Positions 45,710 to 54,328 of a stretch of DNA of 64,000 nt are shown here, one piece after another. Position numbers and translations under genes: made by a program. Under the pieces are notes generated by a model. It had not been told where the DNA came from, made no database searches, and worked only from the letters and a program-made list of their open reading frames with translations. This DNA is from Treponema_C sp050320395. Its GTDB lineage: Bacteria; Spirochaetota; Spirochaetia; Treponematales; Treponemataceae. Location of the stretch: the NCBI RefSeq assembly GCF_050320395.1, contig NZ_CP144459.1, positions 310,001-374,000 of the forward strand. The letters run 5' to 3'. Each line of letters opens with the position of its first letter. The stretch's first letter is position 1.

Positions 45710-45795
45710 AGGGGGGGACGAATGCGGAATCATTTGAGACGTCTTCTATTGAAAATAAAATCTTAAAATATTGCACCCGCTGTAACAAGCTGTAG

Positions 45796-45845
45796 ACGGA
45801 TACGGAGATGTGCGGACAATAATTCCACAAAGTATCCGTTTTTGT
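45796..45845 (+). terminator. possible terminator after the phosphatase gene
   Basis: ACGGATAC (45796-45803) can pair with GTATCCGT (45832-45839), followed by TTTTTG. The loop is long (28 bases), so this is only moderately convincing. The rest of 45710-45896 holds nothing else that I recognise. Confidence 0.4.
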
Positions 45846-45896
45846 TACGAAAGACGACATAGGTTCTTCTATCGATTAATAAGTGAAAATTATGAT

Positions 45897-45909
45897 TGAC
45901 AAATTGTCA
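45897..45909. promoter_or_regulatory. TetR operator overlapping the second tetR promoter
   Basis: TGACAA-A-TTGTCA is a perfect 6-1-6 inverted repeat that overlaps a TTGACA -35 box (45896-45901). An identical copy lies at 46645-46657 before the exporter genes. Confidence 0.85.
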
Positions 45910-45942
45910 GTTTTATGATACCCTTTAAATAGGAAGTACAAA

Positions 45943-46560
45943 ATGAGAGATGTAAAAGAACCTGAAATACGGCGTGCCGAGATTATGAATGCGGCAATGC
46001 TGCTTTTTATGGAGAAAGGATATACTAACACAACAACTCAGGATATAGTCGATAAAGTAAATATATCAAGAGGATTGTTATATTATCACTTTAAGAATAA
46101 AGAGGATATCTTATATTGTCTTGTAGAACAATATTCAGATAAACTATTGAAAGACATTTATAGTATTGCTTATGATAAGAACAAAACTGCAATAGAGAAA
46201 ATCAGAGCATTTATGAATGCCACCATTATATCTTCGGAAAATATTTCAGCAGAGGGTACAGTATTACAAAAAACAGTTGACCTTAAAGAAAATCAATATA
46301 TGATAGATAAGTTATCCCATAAGCTTGTTGAAAAACTGACAATATATTTTGAAAAGATAATAAATCAAGGGATATCAGAAAAAGTTTTTTTTGTAAAATA
46401 TCCGTTGGAAACAGCAGAATTTCTTATGACAGCTTATGTTTTTGTTTCAAATAACATAAGCATAAGATATCTAAAGAAAGAACCTGTTAATGACTACTTA
46501 AACGCATTTAAGATAATGCTTGAACAGAACTTAAATACGAAAAAGCTCTTTAGTAATTAA
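45943..46560 (+). CDS. TetR-family regulator of an ABC-2 exporter
   Basis: The 205-residue protein has a TetR helix-turn-helix (about 12-57, RAEIMNAAMLLFMEKGYTNTTTQDIVDKVNISRGLLYYHFKNKEDIL). Its helical effector domain has hydrophobic patches. Identical 13-bp palindromes before its own gene and before the exporter genes identify its likely operators. The gene is AT-rich with lysine- and isoleucine-rich coding, unlike the flanking Treponema genes and more like Firmicutes DNA. AGGAAG precedes the ATG. Confidence 0.88.
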   Translation: MRDVKEPEIRRAEIMNAAMLLFMEKGYTNTTTQDIVDKVNISRGLLYYHFKNKEDILYCLVEQYSDKLLKDIYSIAYDKNKTAIEKIRAFMNATIISSENISAEGTVLQKTVDLKENQYMIDKLSHKLVEKLTIYFEKIINQGISEKVFFVKYPLETAEFLMTAYVFVSNNISIRYLKKEPVNDYLNAFKIMLEQNLNTKKLFSN

Positions 46561-46593
46561 AAAAAAGAATAGAATGTTTGCAAGGAGAATAAT

Positions 46594-46647
46594 ATGCCGA
46601 TAGCTGCTGCTACACAAGCTATCGGTTTTATTTTAAAGAATAACTGA
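46594..46647 (+). CDS. candidate leader peptide overlapping a terminator
   Basis: A 17-codon ORF (MPIAAATQAIGFILKNN) starts six bases after a clear AAGGAG ribosome-binding site at 46582-46587. Its codons 2-4 form the 5' arm, and about codons 8-11 the 3' arm, of an intrinsic terminator. Its stop codon overlaps the second TetR operator. This is the layout of ribosome-mediated attenuators upstream of resistance and export genes. Translation is not proven. Confidence 0.45.
   Translation: MPIAAATQAIGFILKNN
46597..46634 (+). terminator. terminator/attenuator inside the leader ORF
   Basis: CCGATAGCT (46597-46605) pairs with AGCTATCGG (46617-46625) around an 11-base loop and is followed by TTTTATTTT. 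It either ends the tetR message or conditionally blocks entry into the exporter genes. Confidence 0.75.
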
Positions 46648-46657
46648 CAAATTGTCA
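46645..46657. promoter_or_regulatory. second TetR operator, before the exporter genes
   Basis: This is an exact copy of TGACAA-A-TTGTCA, 16 bp before the exporter ATG and downstream of the attenuator. Bound repressor here could act as a roadblock to polymerase. Confidence 0.8.
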
Positions 46658-46672
46658 ATGGAGGCGGAAATT

Positions 46673-47401
46673 ATGTTAGAGATAAAGAATTTTAGTAAAT
46701 TCTATGGGAACAAAAAGGCTGTGGAAGACCTATCCGTTTCAGTACAGTCCGGAGATATTTATGGATTCATTGGTGCAAATGGAGCCGGAAAAACTACAAC
46801 GATAAAAGCGGTAGTTGGGATTCATGATTTTGAAAATGGAAGTATAACGATTGACGGGTATTCCATTAAAGAGGAGCCTGTTATTTGTAAAAAAATGACG
46901 GCATACATTCCGGATAATCCGGATTTATATGAACATCTGACGGGATTTCAGTATATCAATTTTATTGCGGATTTATTTGAAGTTTCTACTGAGATACGCA
47001 GAGAAAGAATTCAGAGATACGGCGATTTATTTGAAATGACGAAACATCTTTCGGGAATGATATCTTCGTATTCACATGGCATGAAGCAAAGAACGGCGAT
47101 TATTTCTGCACTGGTGCATTCTCCAAAGTTACTAATTTTAGATGAACCTTTTGTTGGACTTGATCCGAAAGCAACTTTTCTACTAAAGAAAATAATGCAC
47201 GAATGCGTATCAGATGGAGGAGCTATTTTCTTTTCAACACATGTATTGGATGTTGCAGAAAAATTATGTAATAAAATTGCAATTATAAAAACCGGAAAGT
47301 TAATTGCGAGCGGAAATACAGAAGAAGTCAAAGGAAATAAATCTTTGGAGACTTTTTTCATGGAGGTGCAGGATAATGAGCAAAATTTGGATACTAATTA
47401 A
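46673..47401 (+). CDS. ABC-2 exporter ATPase
   Basis: The roughly 242-residue ATPase has GANGAGKTTTIKAVVG (Walker A), YSHGMKQRTAIISALVHSP (signature) and LLILDEPFVGLDP (Walker B), the pattern of ABC-2/drug or bacteriocin exporters. The start at 46673 (MLEIKNFSKFYG) follows GGAGG at eight bases; a TTG-initiated longer frame is rejected because it runs through the operator. It overlaps the membrane subunit by 26 bp. The TetR and attenuator context suggests export of an antibiotic or toxic compound, not shown directly. Confidence 0.88.
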   Translation: MLEIKNFSKFYGNKKAVEDLSVSVQSGDIYGFIGANGAGKTTTIKAVVGIHDFENGSITIDGYSIKEEPVICKKMTAYIPDNPDLYEHLTGFQYINFIADLFEVSTEIRRERIQRYGDLFEMTKHLSGMISSYSHGMKQRTAIISALVHSPKLLILDEPFVGLDPKATFLLKKIMHECVSDGGAIFFSTHVLDVAEKLCNKIAIIKTGKLIASGNTEEVKGNKSLETFFMEVQDNEQNLDTN

Positions 47402-48935
47402 AGCACAATTGATGAATTTTTTTCCGATCAACGAAATGAGAGAGCCGGGAAATAAAAAACAAAGTTCAATTGTTATTGCAAGTTTTGGAATAATAACTCT
47501 TGCCATATTTTTCTTTGTTTATAATATCATAGCAGCTAAAACATTGGTACAAGCGGGACAGCAGGAATTGATACCGGCATATATGGTGTCGGTATCAAGC
47601 TTTGCAATATTATTTTTGACAATATTTTATTCGAATGGGATTTTATTTGGCAGTCGTGATATGGAAAATCTTTTGTCATTGCCTGTAAAAAGTTCGGATA
47701 TTATAAGCAGCAAGTTTATGTTTATGTATTTATTGAATTTTTTAATAGGATTGATGTTTATGCTTCCGGGAGGAATTGTTTGGGTGTTAAACGGAAGTTT
47801 AAATGTATTACAGATTATATTGTATTTTACTTCCATAATTTTTATTCCGTTGATACCGATGTGTATAGCAGCATGTATGGGAATCATTATTGTTGTTGCT
47901 TCATCTTTCTTTAAGAGAAAAAATGTTATTACATTAATCTTTTCATTTGCGATGATAGGGATAATTGGATATATTGCAGTGTCAGCCATGAAATCAGGTA
48001 ATGAAAATAGTATTGGGATTATGCTTTCTAAGCAAATTACAGGATTGTACCCGCTATCTAAGCTATTTATGGAATACTATAATTTTCCAATGCACATTGG
48101 AGTAGGGTTATTTATTGTTCTCTCAATAGTACTTTTTTATATATTTGCCAAAATGGTTTCATTGAAGTATGGATTACTTAATACTCTTGCTAAAACAACA
48201 ACAAGATATTCCGACAACAAAAATTCTAATAGTAGAACATCGGTATTTTTTGCCCTATATAAAAAAGAAATGGGACGATTTCTAAACTCATATATGGCAG
48301 TGTTGAATGCAGGTCTTGGTGTAATGCTTTTATGTGTTTTCAGTATATTTTTCCTTTTTAACTCTTTACAACAAATAGGGGAATATTCGGGAATCGAAAA
48401 TATTAATGAATATCTTTCAAATTTTGCTCCGATGTGTATTGCTTCAATGTTTTTACTTAGTTGTCCGGCAGCATTTTCCATATCTTTAGAAGGTAAAAAT
48501 GTTTGGATTTTGCAAAGTTCTCCTATTCGGGTAAAAACGATTTTAAATTCTAAGATTGCGGTAAATCTTACAATTCATTTAATCGGATACATGATTTCCG
48601 TATTTGTATTTACACTGAAACTCAACATGAGCCCAATTCAAATGATTAACCTAATAATTGTTCCTATATGCTATTCCGTTTTTATAACAGTGATAGGAAT
48701 TTCTTTGAATAAAAAATTTCCCAACTTTGAATGGGAAAGCGAGATGATGGTAGTAAAACAGAGCCTTCCTGTTATTGTGTCCGGGGTTATCGGAATAATT
48801 GCACTCATTACGCCAATTCTTCTTCATTGGTTTTTAAATCTTCCGATAACGCCTGTTTTTCAAATAATATCAGTTACTTTACTTGTTATTGCAAGTGAAG
48901 TTTATATAAAAATAGGTAAATCAAATTTTATTTAG
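47376..48935 (+). CDS. ABC-2 exporter membrane subunit
   Basis: The roughly 519-residue protein contains about twelve hydrophobic segments and no ATPase motif. The start at 47376 (MSKIWILIKAQLMNFFPINE) follows GGAGG; the longer frame from 47304 lies within the ATPase gene. Segment SLPVKSSDIISSKFMFMYLLNFLIGL and later LQSSPIRVKTILNSKI are typical of large ABC-2 permeases of Firmicutes. It pairs with the ATPase encoded just upstream. Base composition is markedly AT-rich. Confidence 0.82.
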   Translation: MSKIWILIKAQLMNFFPINEMREPGNKKQSSIVIASFGIITLAIFFFVYNIIAAKTLVQAGQQELIPAYMVSVSSFAILFLTIFYSNGILFGSRDMENLLSLPVKSSDIISSKFMFMYLLNFLIGLMFMLPGGIVWVLNGSLNVLQIILYFTSIIFIPLIPMCIAACMGIIIVVASSFFKRKNVITLIFSFAMIGIIGYIAVSAMKSGNENSIGIMLSKQITGLYPLSKLFMEYYNFPMHIGVGLFIVLSIVLFYIFAKMVSLKYGLLNTLAKTTTRYSDNKNSNSRTSVFFALYKKEMGRFLNSYMAVLNAGLGVMLLCVFSIFFLFNSLQQIGEYSGIENINEYLSNFAPMCIASMFLLSCPAAFSISLEGKNVWILQSSPIRVKTILNSKIAVNLTIHLIGYMISVFVFTLKLNMSPIQMINLIIVPICYSVFITVIGISLNKKFPNFEWESEMMVVKQSLPVIVSGVIGIIALITPILLHWFLNLPITPVFQIISVTLLVIASEVYIKIGKSNFI

Positions 48936-48953
48936 TTCAAGGAGAGAAATTGT

Positions 48954-49172
48954 ATGAAAGATGGACTGTTAAAAGATGTCTTGGTGTTGGCGGTAATGAT
49001 GGTTGTAATATTTATTATTTGCTTATTTCTCCCGGAGAAAATTCCTGTTCATTTCAATGCAAAAGGAACCCCTGATATGTTTGCTAATAAATATTATCTT
49101 CTATTTGCCACAGTCGTTCCGTATTCTGCATACTGGAAATTTGTACGAGGAAGGAAAAATAAAAACGAATGA
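48954..49172 (+). pseudogene. truncated DUF1648-domain membrane protein
   Basis: The 72-residue product has one or two hydrophobic segments and the DUF1648 core PEKIPVHFNAKGTPDMFANKYYLL, then changes abruptly to SAYWKFVRGRKNKNE. DUF1648 proteins are normally at least twice this long, so this looks like an N-terminal fragment joined to a short tail by an internal deletion. AAGGAG precedes the ATG. Its stop overlaps the next ORF start as ATGA, a layout consistent with an ancestral operon. A functional mini-protein cannot be excluded. Confidence 0.6.
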
Positions 49173-49276
49173 AAATATATCCATATTTACAAATTGCATC
49201 AGTGTTAAGAGCGACTATTTTAAGAGGAGATTATGCTCCGGGACAACGTATATCTTCCATAAGAGTATTAATATAA
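49169..49276 (+). pseudogene. remnant of a GntR-family regulator
   Basis: A 35-residue ORF beginning MKIYPYLQIASVLRATILRG and continuing DYAPGQRISSIRVL matches the N-terminal helix-turn-helix of GntR regulators (usual form I...G.y.pG..lPS.R.L), then stops. AAGGA precedes the ATG. The effector domain is absent downstream, so this is the broken end of the acquired block. Confidence 0.7.
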
Positions 49277-49345
49277 AAAATATACTGACCGGGCATATTT
49301 TTTTGTACCAAACCGCACTCTTTTCAAGAATATGTCAATAAATGC

Positions 49346-49374
49346 TTGACTCTTTGCCGGTTTTGAAGTATATT
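49346..49374 (+). promoter_or_regulatory. promoter of the DEAD-box helicase gene
   Basis: TTGACT (49346-49351), 17 bp and TATATT (49369-49374) place transcription start near 49381, about 213 bases before the ATG. Confidence 0.65.
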
Positions 49375-49380
49375 TAAATT

Positions 49381-49593
49381 ACATGCACGTCTGAGAGCCG
49401 TATTCGGAATTTTCCTGAAAAGCAGAGTTTTGAAAAAATCGGGTTGGTGTTATAACACAATCGTTGTGTTAAGGTTTGTCTGAAAATTTCAGTGTTCGGA
49501 CAGCTCAAAAACAGCCCCCGGTTTTCGGAGTTCCCGCCAAAGATAAGGCGGAGGGTTACACGGCCGAAAGGACTTGCTTAAAGGAAACGAAAT
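49381..49593 (+). promoter_or_regulatory. long structured 5' leader of the helicase gene
   Basis: The leader holds several hairpins: TAACACAA-TCG-TTGTGTTA (49453-49471), GTCTGA/TCGGAC just after it, and CCGCC-AAAGATAA-GGCGG (49534-49551). It ends with AAAGGA before the ATG. Cold-shock DEAD-box genes in other bacteria carry leaders of similar length that control translation at low temperature. The region between the GntR remnant and the promoter (49277-49345) shows nothing else. Confidence 0.5.
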
Positions 49594-51555
49594 ATGGAAA
49601 CCATCTCTTTTGAGGACTTGGGTCTTGATGAGTTGACCCTCGCCGCCGTGGGAGCCAAGGGCTTTGAATCCCCGACACCCATTCAGATTTTAGCGATTCC
49701 GCGTTTATTAAACGGGGATGCCAATGTGATTGCAAAGGCGCGTACCGGAACGGGAAAAACGGCTGCCTTCGGTCTTCCTTTGGTACAGACAATCCGCGAA
49801 GATAAGGGGCGCGTTCAAGCTTTGGTCTTAACCCCGACGCGCGAACTTGCCCTGCAAGTGTGTAAAGAAATCGAGTCTTTTACCAAAGACGGCTTTCCCC
49901 GTCTTACCCCCGTATACGGCGGCCAATTTATGGGTGAGCAGCGGCGCGCATTACGAAACGGCTGCGAAATCGTCGTCGGAACGCCCGGGCGCATAAAAGA
50001 CCACATCGAGCGCGGGTCTTTAAAACTTGAACACATCGATTACTTTGTTTTGGACGAAGCCGACGAAATGCTCGATATGGGCTTTATCGAAGACATTGAA
50101 TTTATATTTTCAAAGGCAAACCCCGAAAGCCGTATTTTGCTGTTTTCGGCCACCATGCCGCCTCCTATTTTGAAAATAGCGGCCGCCTTTATGGGCGATT
50201 ACGAAATCGTCGAAGAAGAAACGGGACCGGAAGAGCCGCTTTTAACCGAGCAAATCTACTGGTTTGTGCGTGAAAGCGAAAAAATCGAAGCCCTTGTGCG
50301 GATGATTGATAGTTCGCCCGATTTTTACGGTTTGGTGTTTACGCAGACAAAGGCGGATGCCGATTCGGTTTCCAAACTTTTGGATGAGCGCGGCTATGAA
50401 GCTGCCGCATTGCACGGGGATATTCCCCAAGCTCAGCGGGAAAAGATTTTATCCCGCTTTCGGTCAAAGAAAACAAGAATCCTCGTTGCAACCGATGTTG
50501 CCGCGAGGGGAATTGATATCGAAGGGCTTACTCACGTTGTAAATTACGCGCTGCCTTTTGACGGCCCCACCTACGTTCACCGCATAGGACGCACGGGACG
50601 GGCAGGCGCAAAAGGATTGGCCTTTACATTGGTGAAACCTGAAGAACGGCGCAGACTGGAATTTTTAAAACAGTCCGTGCGAAAGGCGATAAAGGGCGAA
50701 ATGCGTGAAGCATCCGTTCCTTCCGTCCGTGAAGTGCTGAACGCAAAACGCCTTCGCCTCTTTACCGAATTAAAAGAATCGAAAGCAGTGCAGGCCGTTC
50801 CTCAAACCCCGGAGGCGTTTCCGCAAGAACGGGAGCAGCCCCTGCCCTCTACGGAAGCCGAAATCGCCGGAGAAGACACCTTCGCTGCCGAGAATGCCGG
50901 TGATAACGTAACCGGCAAAGCCGCCGCTTCTGCGATAAATTTTAAAAGATGTCCTGCAGATAAACTCTTTGCCGCAATGGCGCAGGATTTATGTACAAAC
51001 CGCAATGCCGAAGATGTGCTTGCCGCCGTTTTGGAAAACGTGCTGGGTGCCGAATTGGACCCTGAGCGTTACGGAACGGTAACGGCGTACAAACCTCCGG
51101 TACGGGGAAGTGCAACACGCGGAACTGCCGCACGCGGGGGCAAATTTTCCGGCGGAAAATCGGTATCCGCAGGTGCATTCGGCGGACGCTCGGATCAAAT
51201 ACGGCTTTATGTCGGTTTGGGCCGAAAAGACGGCTTTAACGCGCGCGAAATAGCCGAATATTTCAGCGGTTTGTTGAATATTCCGCAGCGTCTGGTTGAC
51301 CGTATAGACGTAAGTGCCGCCTTTTCCTTGGTGAGCCTGCCCGTACAGGCAGGCCGCGATGCCTTGGAACGCTCCCGCCGAGATAAGACTTTGCCTCATA
51401 TGCATATCGACGTAAAAGAAGGCGGCTTTGCCGAAGATGACGGTTTTTCAAAAAAACGCGGTGCTAAAGGTTCTTCGTTTAAACGCGGCAAAAACGCGCC
51501 CTTTTACGAAAAAAACGCCGCCTCCCTTTATAAAAAGGGCAGTGTTGCTAAATAA
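49594..51555 (+). CDS. deaD: DEAD-box RNA helicase with DbpA-type RNA-binding domain (DeaD/CsdA type)
   Basis: The 653-residue helicase should unwind RNA during ribosome assembly or decay. Motifs in order are Q (FESPTPIQ), I (ARTGTGKT), Ia (PTRELALQ), II (VLDEADEM), III (FSATMP), and the second RecA domain with ILVATDVAARGID and HRIGRTGRAG. After a variable linker (about 390-470) comes a DbpA RNA-binding domain at about 525-605 (IRLYVGLGRKDGFNAREIAEYF). A basic Lys/Arg/Gly-rich tail follows. The layout matches CsdA/DeaD. The long structured leader suggests post-transcriptional control. Confidence 0.92.
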   Translation: METISFEDLGLDELTLAAVGAKGFESPTPIQILAIPRLLNGDANVIAKARTGTGKTAAFGLPLVQTIREDKGRVQALVLTPTRELALQVCKEIESFTKDGFPRLTPVYGGQFMGEQRRALRNGCEIVVGTPGRIKDHIERGSLKLEHIDYFVLDEADEMLDMGFIEDIEFIFSKANPESRILLFSATMPPPILKIAAAFMGDYEIVEEETGPEEPLLTEQIYWFVRESEKIEALVRMIDSSPDFYGLVFTQTKADADSVSKLLDERGYEAAALHGDIPQAQREKILSRFRSKKTRILVATDVAARGIDIEGLTHVVNYALPFDGPTYVHRIGRTGRAGAKGLAFTLVKPEERRRLEFLKQSVRKAIKGEMREASVPSVREVLNAKRLRLFTELKESKAVQAVPQTPEAFPQEREQPLPSTEAEIAGEDTFAAENAGDNVTGKAAASAINFKRCPADKLFAAMAQDLCTNRNAEDVLAAVLENVLGAELDPERYGTVTAYKPPVRGSATRGTAARGGKFSGGKSVSAGAFGGRSDQIRLYVGLGRKDGFNAREIAEYFSGLLNIPQRLVDRIDVSAAFSLVSLPVQAGRDALERSRRDKTLPHMHIDVKEGGFAEDDGFSKKRGAKGSSFKRGKNAPFYEKNAASLYKKGSVAK

Positions 51556-51557
51556 GG

Positions 51558-52475
51558 TTAATACACAATCGGTGTAAAGTTACTCAGCCAATGTTTAACG
51601 GGAACCGTCCAGTCGTCTTCGCTGCAGCCTTCCAAAAGAAGGCGCTCAAACATAAAATTAATATGGGCGTGCAGTGCTTTTTTATCTTTTTCGCTTATAT
51701 CCTGAACATCGGTAAAAAGGCTGTTGATAATTTCTACTCCTTGACTTATCGTAAAACTTCCTTTTAGTAAAGAAAGCATCATATACAAGGCTGCGGGAAT
51801 GCAGTTTACACTGTGCTGCTTTATATACAAAATACTTTCGATAATTTTACGCGCCCCTTCGCGCAATTCTTCGCCGTATACCCTGCATTCCTCTTCACTG
51901 AAGCCAAGTTCTTTAAAAGCCTGTTCGTAATATGTACGTGTAAGAACAACAACCGCTACGTGCAAACTCGGTATGCACAATAAATGCGGGTCAAGCCGGC
52001 GAATCATACGAAGTGCTTTACCGTCCCTGCCTTTTTTATATGAGGGCCGCGCTGTTGTGGTCATGCGGAAGCGGTATATATAAGCCGCCTCTCTGTATAC
52101 CGTTTCAATCAAATATATGAATTGCGTACAATAGGGGAGAGCTTTTTTTATACCGACCCGTTTAAATAACAAAGTCATAGGCCGTATCCAAAAATGCGTA
52201 AAATCCAAATAAGCCGTAACCTTTGACGGATCAAACGGAATAAGTCTGTCCAGGGGATGATCTATGTGTATAACGGGAATTTCCTTAAAGCCGAATTTAA
52301 CCGAAAACTGGAGACCGAAAAAATCAAAGAGCACGGTTCGCAAAAACAAACGTAAAGCATGCGCGCTTTTTTTTCTAAACGGTATAATACAACAAGGAAG
52401 CAAAACTCCGAAGGAAGAAAGAGGCCGTATGGAAGGGTGTTGTTTTTTATGTGCGATGTTTTCGGCCTGTGCCAT
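51558..52475 (-). CDS. putative PAP2-superfamily-like protein, start uncertain
   Basis: The ORF encodes up to 305 residues. Segments TARPSYKKG, CIPSLHVAVVVL and ILYIKQHSVNCIPA are arranged like the three conserved motifs of PAP2 phosphatases and inositol phosphorylceramide synthase-like enzymes (RP; PSxH; H...D). The final Asp is replaced by Cys in this alignment, so activity is doubtful. The first 30-40 residues look non-conserved and may lie upstream of the true start, which could be a TTG or GTG near the segment LRLFLRTVLFDFF. No ribosome-binding site settles it. It is convergent with deaD, two bases apart at the stops. Confidence in function is low. Confidence 0.4.
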   Translation of the reverse strand: MAQAENIAHKKQHPSIRPLSSFGVLLPCCIIPFRKKSAHALRLFLRTVLFDFFGLQFSVKFGFKEIPVIHIDHPLDRLIPFDPSKVTAYLDFTHFWIRPMTLLFKRVGIKKALPYCTQFIYLIETVYREAAYIYRFRMTTTARPSYKKGRDGKALRMIRRLDPHLLCIPSLHVAVVVLTRTYYEQAFKELGFSEEECRVYGEELREGARKIIESILYIKQHSVNCIPAALYMMLSLLKGSFTISQGVEIINSLFTDVQDISEKDKKALHAHINFMFERLLLEGCSEDDWTVPVKHWLSNFTPIVY

Positions 52476-52537
52476 ATTTTATATTTTAACCGAAAAAATA
52501 AGAATGAACAAGGCTTCCATAAAAGTCGGTTCTGTTT

Positions 52538-52543
52538 TATACT
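52538..52543 (+). promoter_or_regulatory. -10 box abutting fhs (leaderless architecture)
   Basis: TATACT ends six bases before the fhs ATG (52550), and there is no Shine-Dalgarno. The -35 region is weak (TTCCAT-like), so an activator or alternative contact may be needed. Confidence 0.45.
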
Positions 52544-52549
52544 GATTGT

Positions 52550-54247
52550 ATGCTTTCGGATATTGAAATTGCACACTCCCGGACAATGGAGAACGTTCAC
52601 GAGCTTGCGCAAAAACTCGGTTTACAAGCCGCCGACTATGAATTATACGGAACCTATAAGGCAAAAATCAGTCTGAATACGATGTACCGCCTTATGGAAA
52701 CCCCTGCAAAAAAACGCGGCAAACTTATTTTGGTAAGCGCCCTTACGCCGACCGCCGCAGGAGAAGGAAAATCCACCGTATCCATCGCTCTTGCCGACGG
52801 GCTGCGGAAAATCGGTAAAAAAGCCGTGCTTGCACTGCGGGAACCTTCACTCGGCCCCTGTTTCGGCATCAAAGGCGGTGCCTGCGGCGGAGGCTATGCG
52901 CAAATCGTTCCGATGGAGGATATAAACCTCCATTTTACGGGCGACATACACGCCGTATCCGCCGCCAATAATTTGATTGCGGCTCTCATCGACAATCATA
53001 TTCAGCAGGGAAACGCTCTGAACCTCGATCCGCGCAGTATTTCATGGCGGCGCTGTCTTGATTTGAACGACCGCACATTGCGCAATGTCCTGATAGGACT
53101 CGGCGGTACTGCCGACGGCGTTCCGCGTGAAGAGCATTTCGATATTGCCGTTGCAAGCGAAATTATGGCTATTCTCTGCCTTTCAAAATCGATTGACGAA
53201 TTAAAAAACAGGCTGGGCAATATTTTTATCGGAAAAACCTATGCCAAAGAACCCGTGTATTTAAAACAGCTCGGTGCGGAAGGAGCCGCCGCAGCCCTTC
53301 TTAAAGACGCACTTCGTCCCAATCTGGTGCAAACGCTTGAACATACGCCCGCCTTTGTGCACGGCGGCCCCTTTGCAAATATAGCTCACGGCTGCAACAG
53401 TATAAATGCAACCCTGTGCGCCCTTGCCTTAGGCGATTACACCGTTACGGAAGCCGGCTTTGCCGCCGACTTGGGTGCTGAAAAATTTATGGATATAAAA
53501 TGCAGGCTTGCCGGAATTGCGCCCGATGCCGCCGTTATCGTTGCGACGGTGCGCGCTCTTAAAATGCACGGCGGCGTATCCAAAGCAGACTTGGAAAAAC
53601 CGAATCCGGCCGCAATGCTGAACGGCTTTGAAAACCTGCGCGTTCACATAGAAAATATGAGCTCTTTCGGCGTTCCCGTCGTCGTTGCGGTAAACCGCTT
53701 TTCAGGCGATACGGAGGAAGAACTGCAAGCTTTGTTTGGTGCGTGCCGCTCTCTTACGGTGTGCGGAAAAGACGGGACTCCCGCAGTTCTTTGTGAAGGC
53801 TGGGCTAAGGGCGGAGACGGAGCGGCAGACCTTGCCCGCACCGTTGCTGCTTTGTGCGATTCCGCATCCGCGCGTTTTACGCCCCTCTATAAATCCGAAG
53901 ATTCTTTTACGGACAAAATAGAAAAAATTGCACGGAACATATACCGCGCATCAAGGGTAGAGTTTTCGCCCGCCGCTTTAAAAAAGATAAAAGAATATAC
54001 TGCCGCAGGCTGGGCACATCTTCCCGTCTGCATTGCAAAGACGCAGAATTCAATCAGCCACGATAAAAATCTTTTGGGCGCCCCTTCAGGCTATGTGTTT
54101 CCGGTACGCGACGTATTGCTTAAAAGCGGGGCGGGTTTTTTGACGGTGCTTGCAGGAGACATGATGACCATGCCCGGCTTACCTAAAATACCGGCCGCCT
54201 GTTCCATAGATGTGGACAACGACGGGCATATTTCGGGTCTTTTTTAA
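52550..54247 (+). CDS. fhs: formate-tetrahydrofolate ligase
   Basis: This enzyme makes 10-formyl-tetrahydrofolate from formate, ATP and THF, feeding purine and formyl-methionine synthesis. The 565-residue length is normal. Visible features are SDIEIAHS at the N-terminus, the ATP loop TPTAAGEGKSTVSIAL, EPSLGPCFGIKGGACGGGYAQI, and FANIAHGCNSI. Glycine-rich motifs toward the end (GAGFLTVLAGDMMTMPGLPK) match the family. The start is fixed by the conserved N-terminus although no ribosome-binding site is present. Confidence 0.96.
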   Translation: MLSDIEIAHSRTMENVHELAQKLGLQAADYELYGTYKAKISLNTMYRLMETPAKKRGKLILVSALTPTAAGEGKSTVSIALADGLRKIGKKAVLALREPSLGPCFGIKGGACGGGYAQIVPMEDINLHFTGDIHAVSAANNLIAALIDNHIQQGNALNLDPRSISWRRCLDLNDRTLRNVLIGLGGTADGVPREEHFDIAVASEIMAILCLSKSIDELKNRLGNIFIGKTYAKEPVYLKQLGAEGAAAALLKDALRPNLVQTLEHTPAFVHGGPFANIAHGCNSINATLCALALGDYTVTEAGFAADLGAEKFMDIKCRLAGIAPDAAVIVATVRALKMHGGVSKADLEKPNPAAMLNGFENLRVHIENMSSFGVPVVVAVNRFSGDTEEELQALFGACRSLTVCGKDGTPAVLCEGWAKGGDGAADLARTVAALCDSASARFTPLYKSEDSFTDKIEKIARNIYRASRVEFSPAALKKIKEYTAAGWAHLPVCIAKTQNSISHDKNLLGAPSGYVFPVRDVLLKSGAGFLTVLAGDMMTMPGLPKIPAACSIDVDNDGHISGLF

Positions 54248-54328
54248 GACGCGGCAGGCGGCACACCCGAAATCCGGCAGCAAGCTGCACGTTTTTCCGG
54301 TGTACCGGATTTTACAAGCCCGCCGTTT

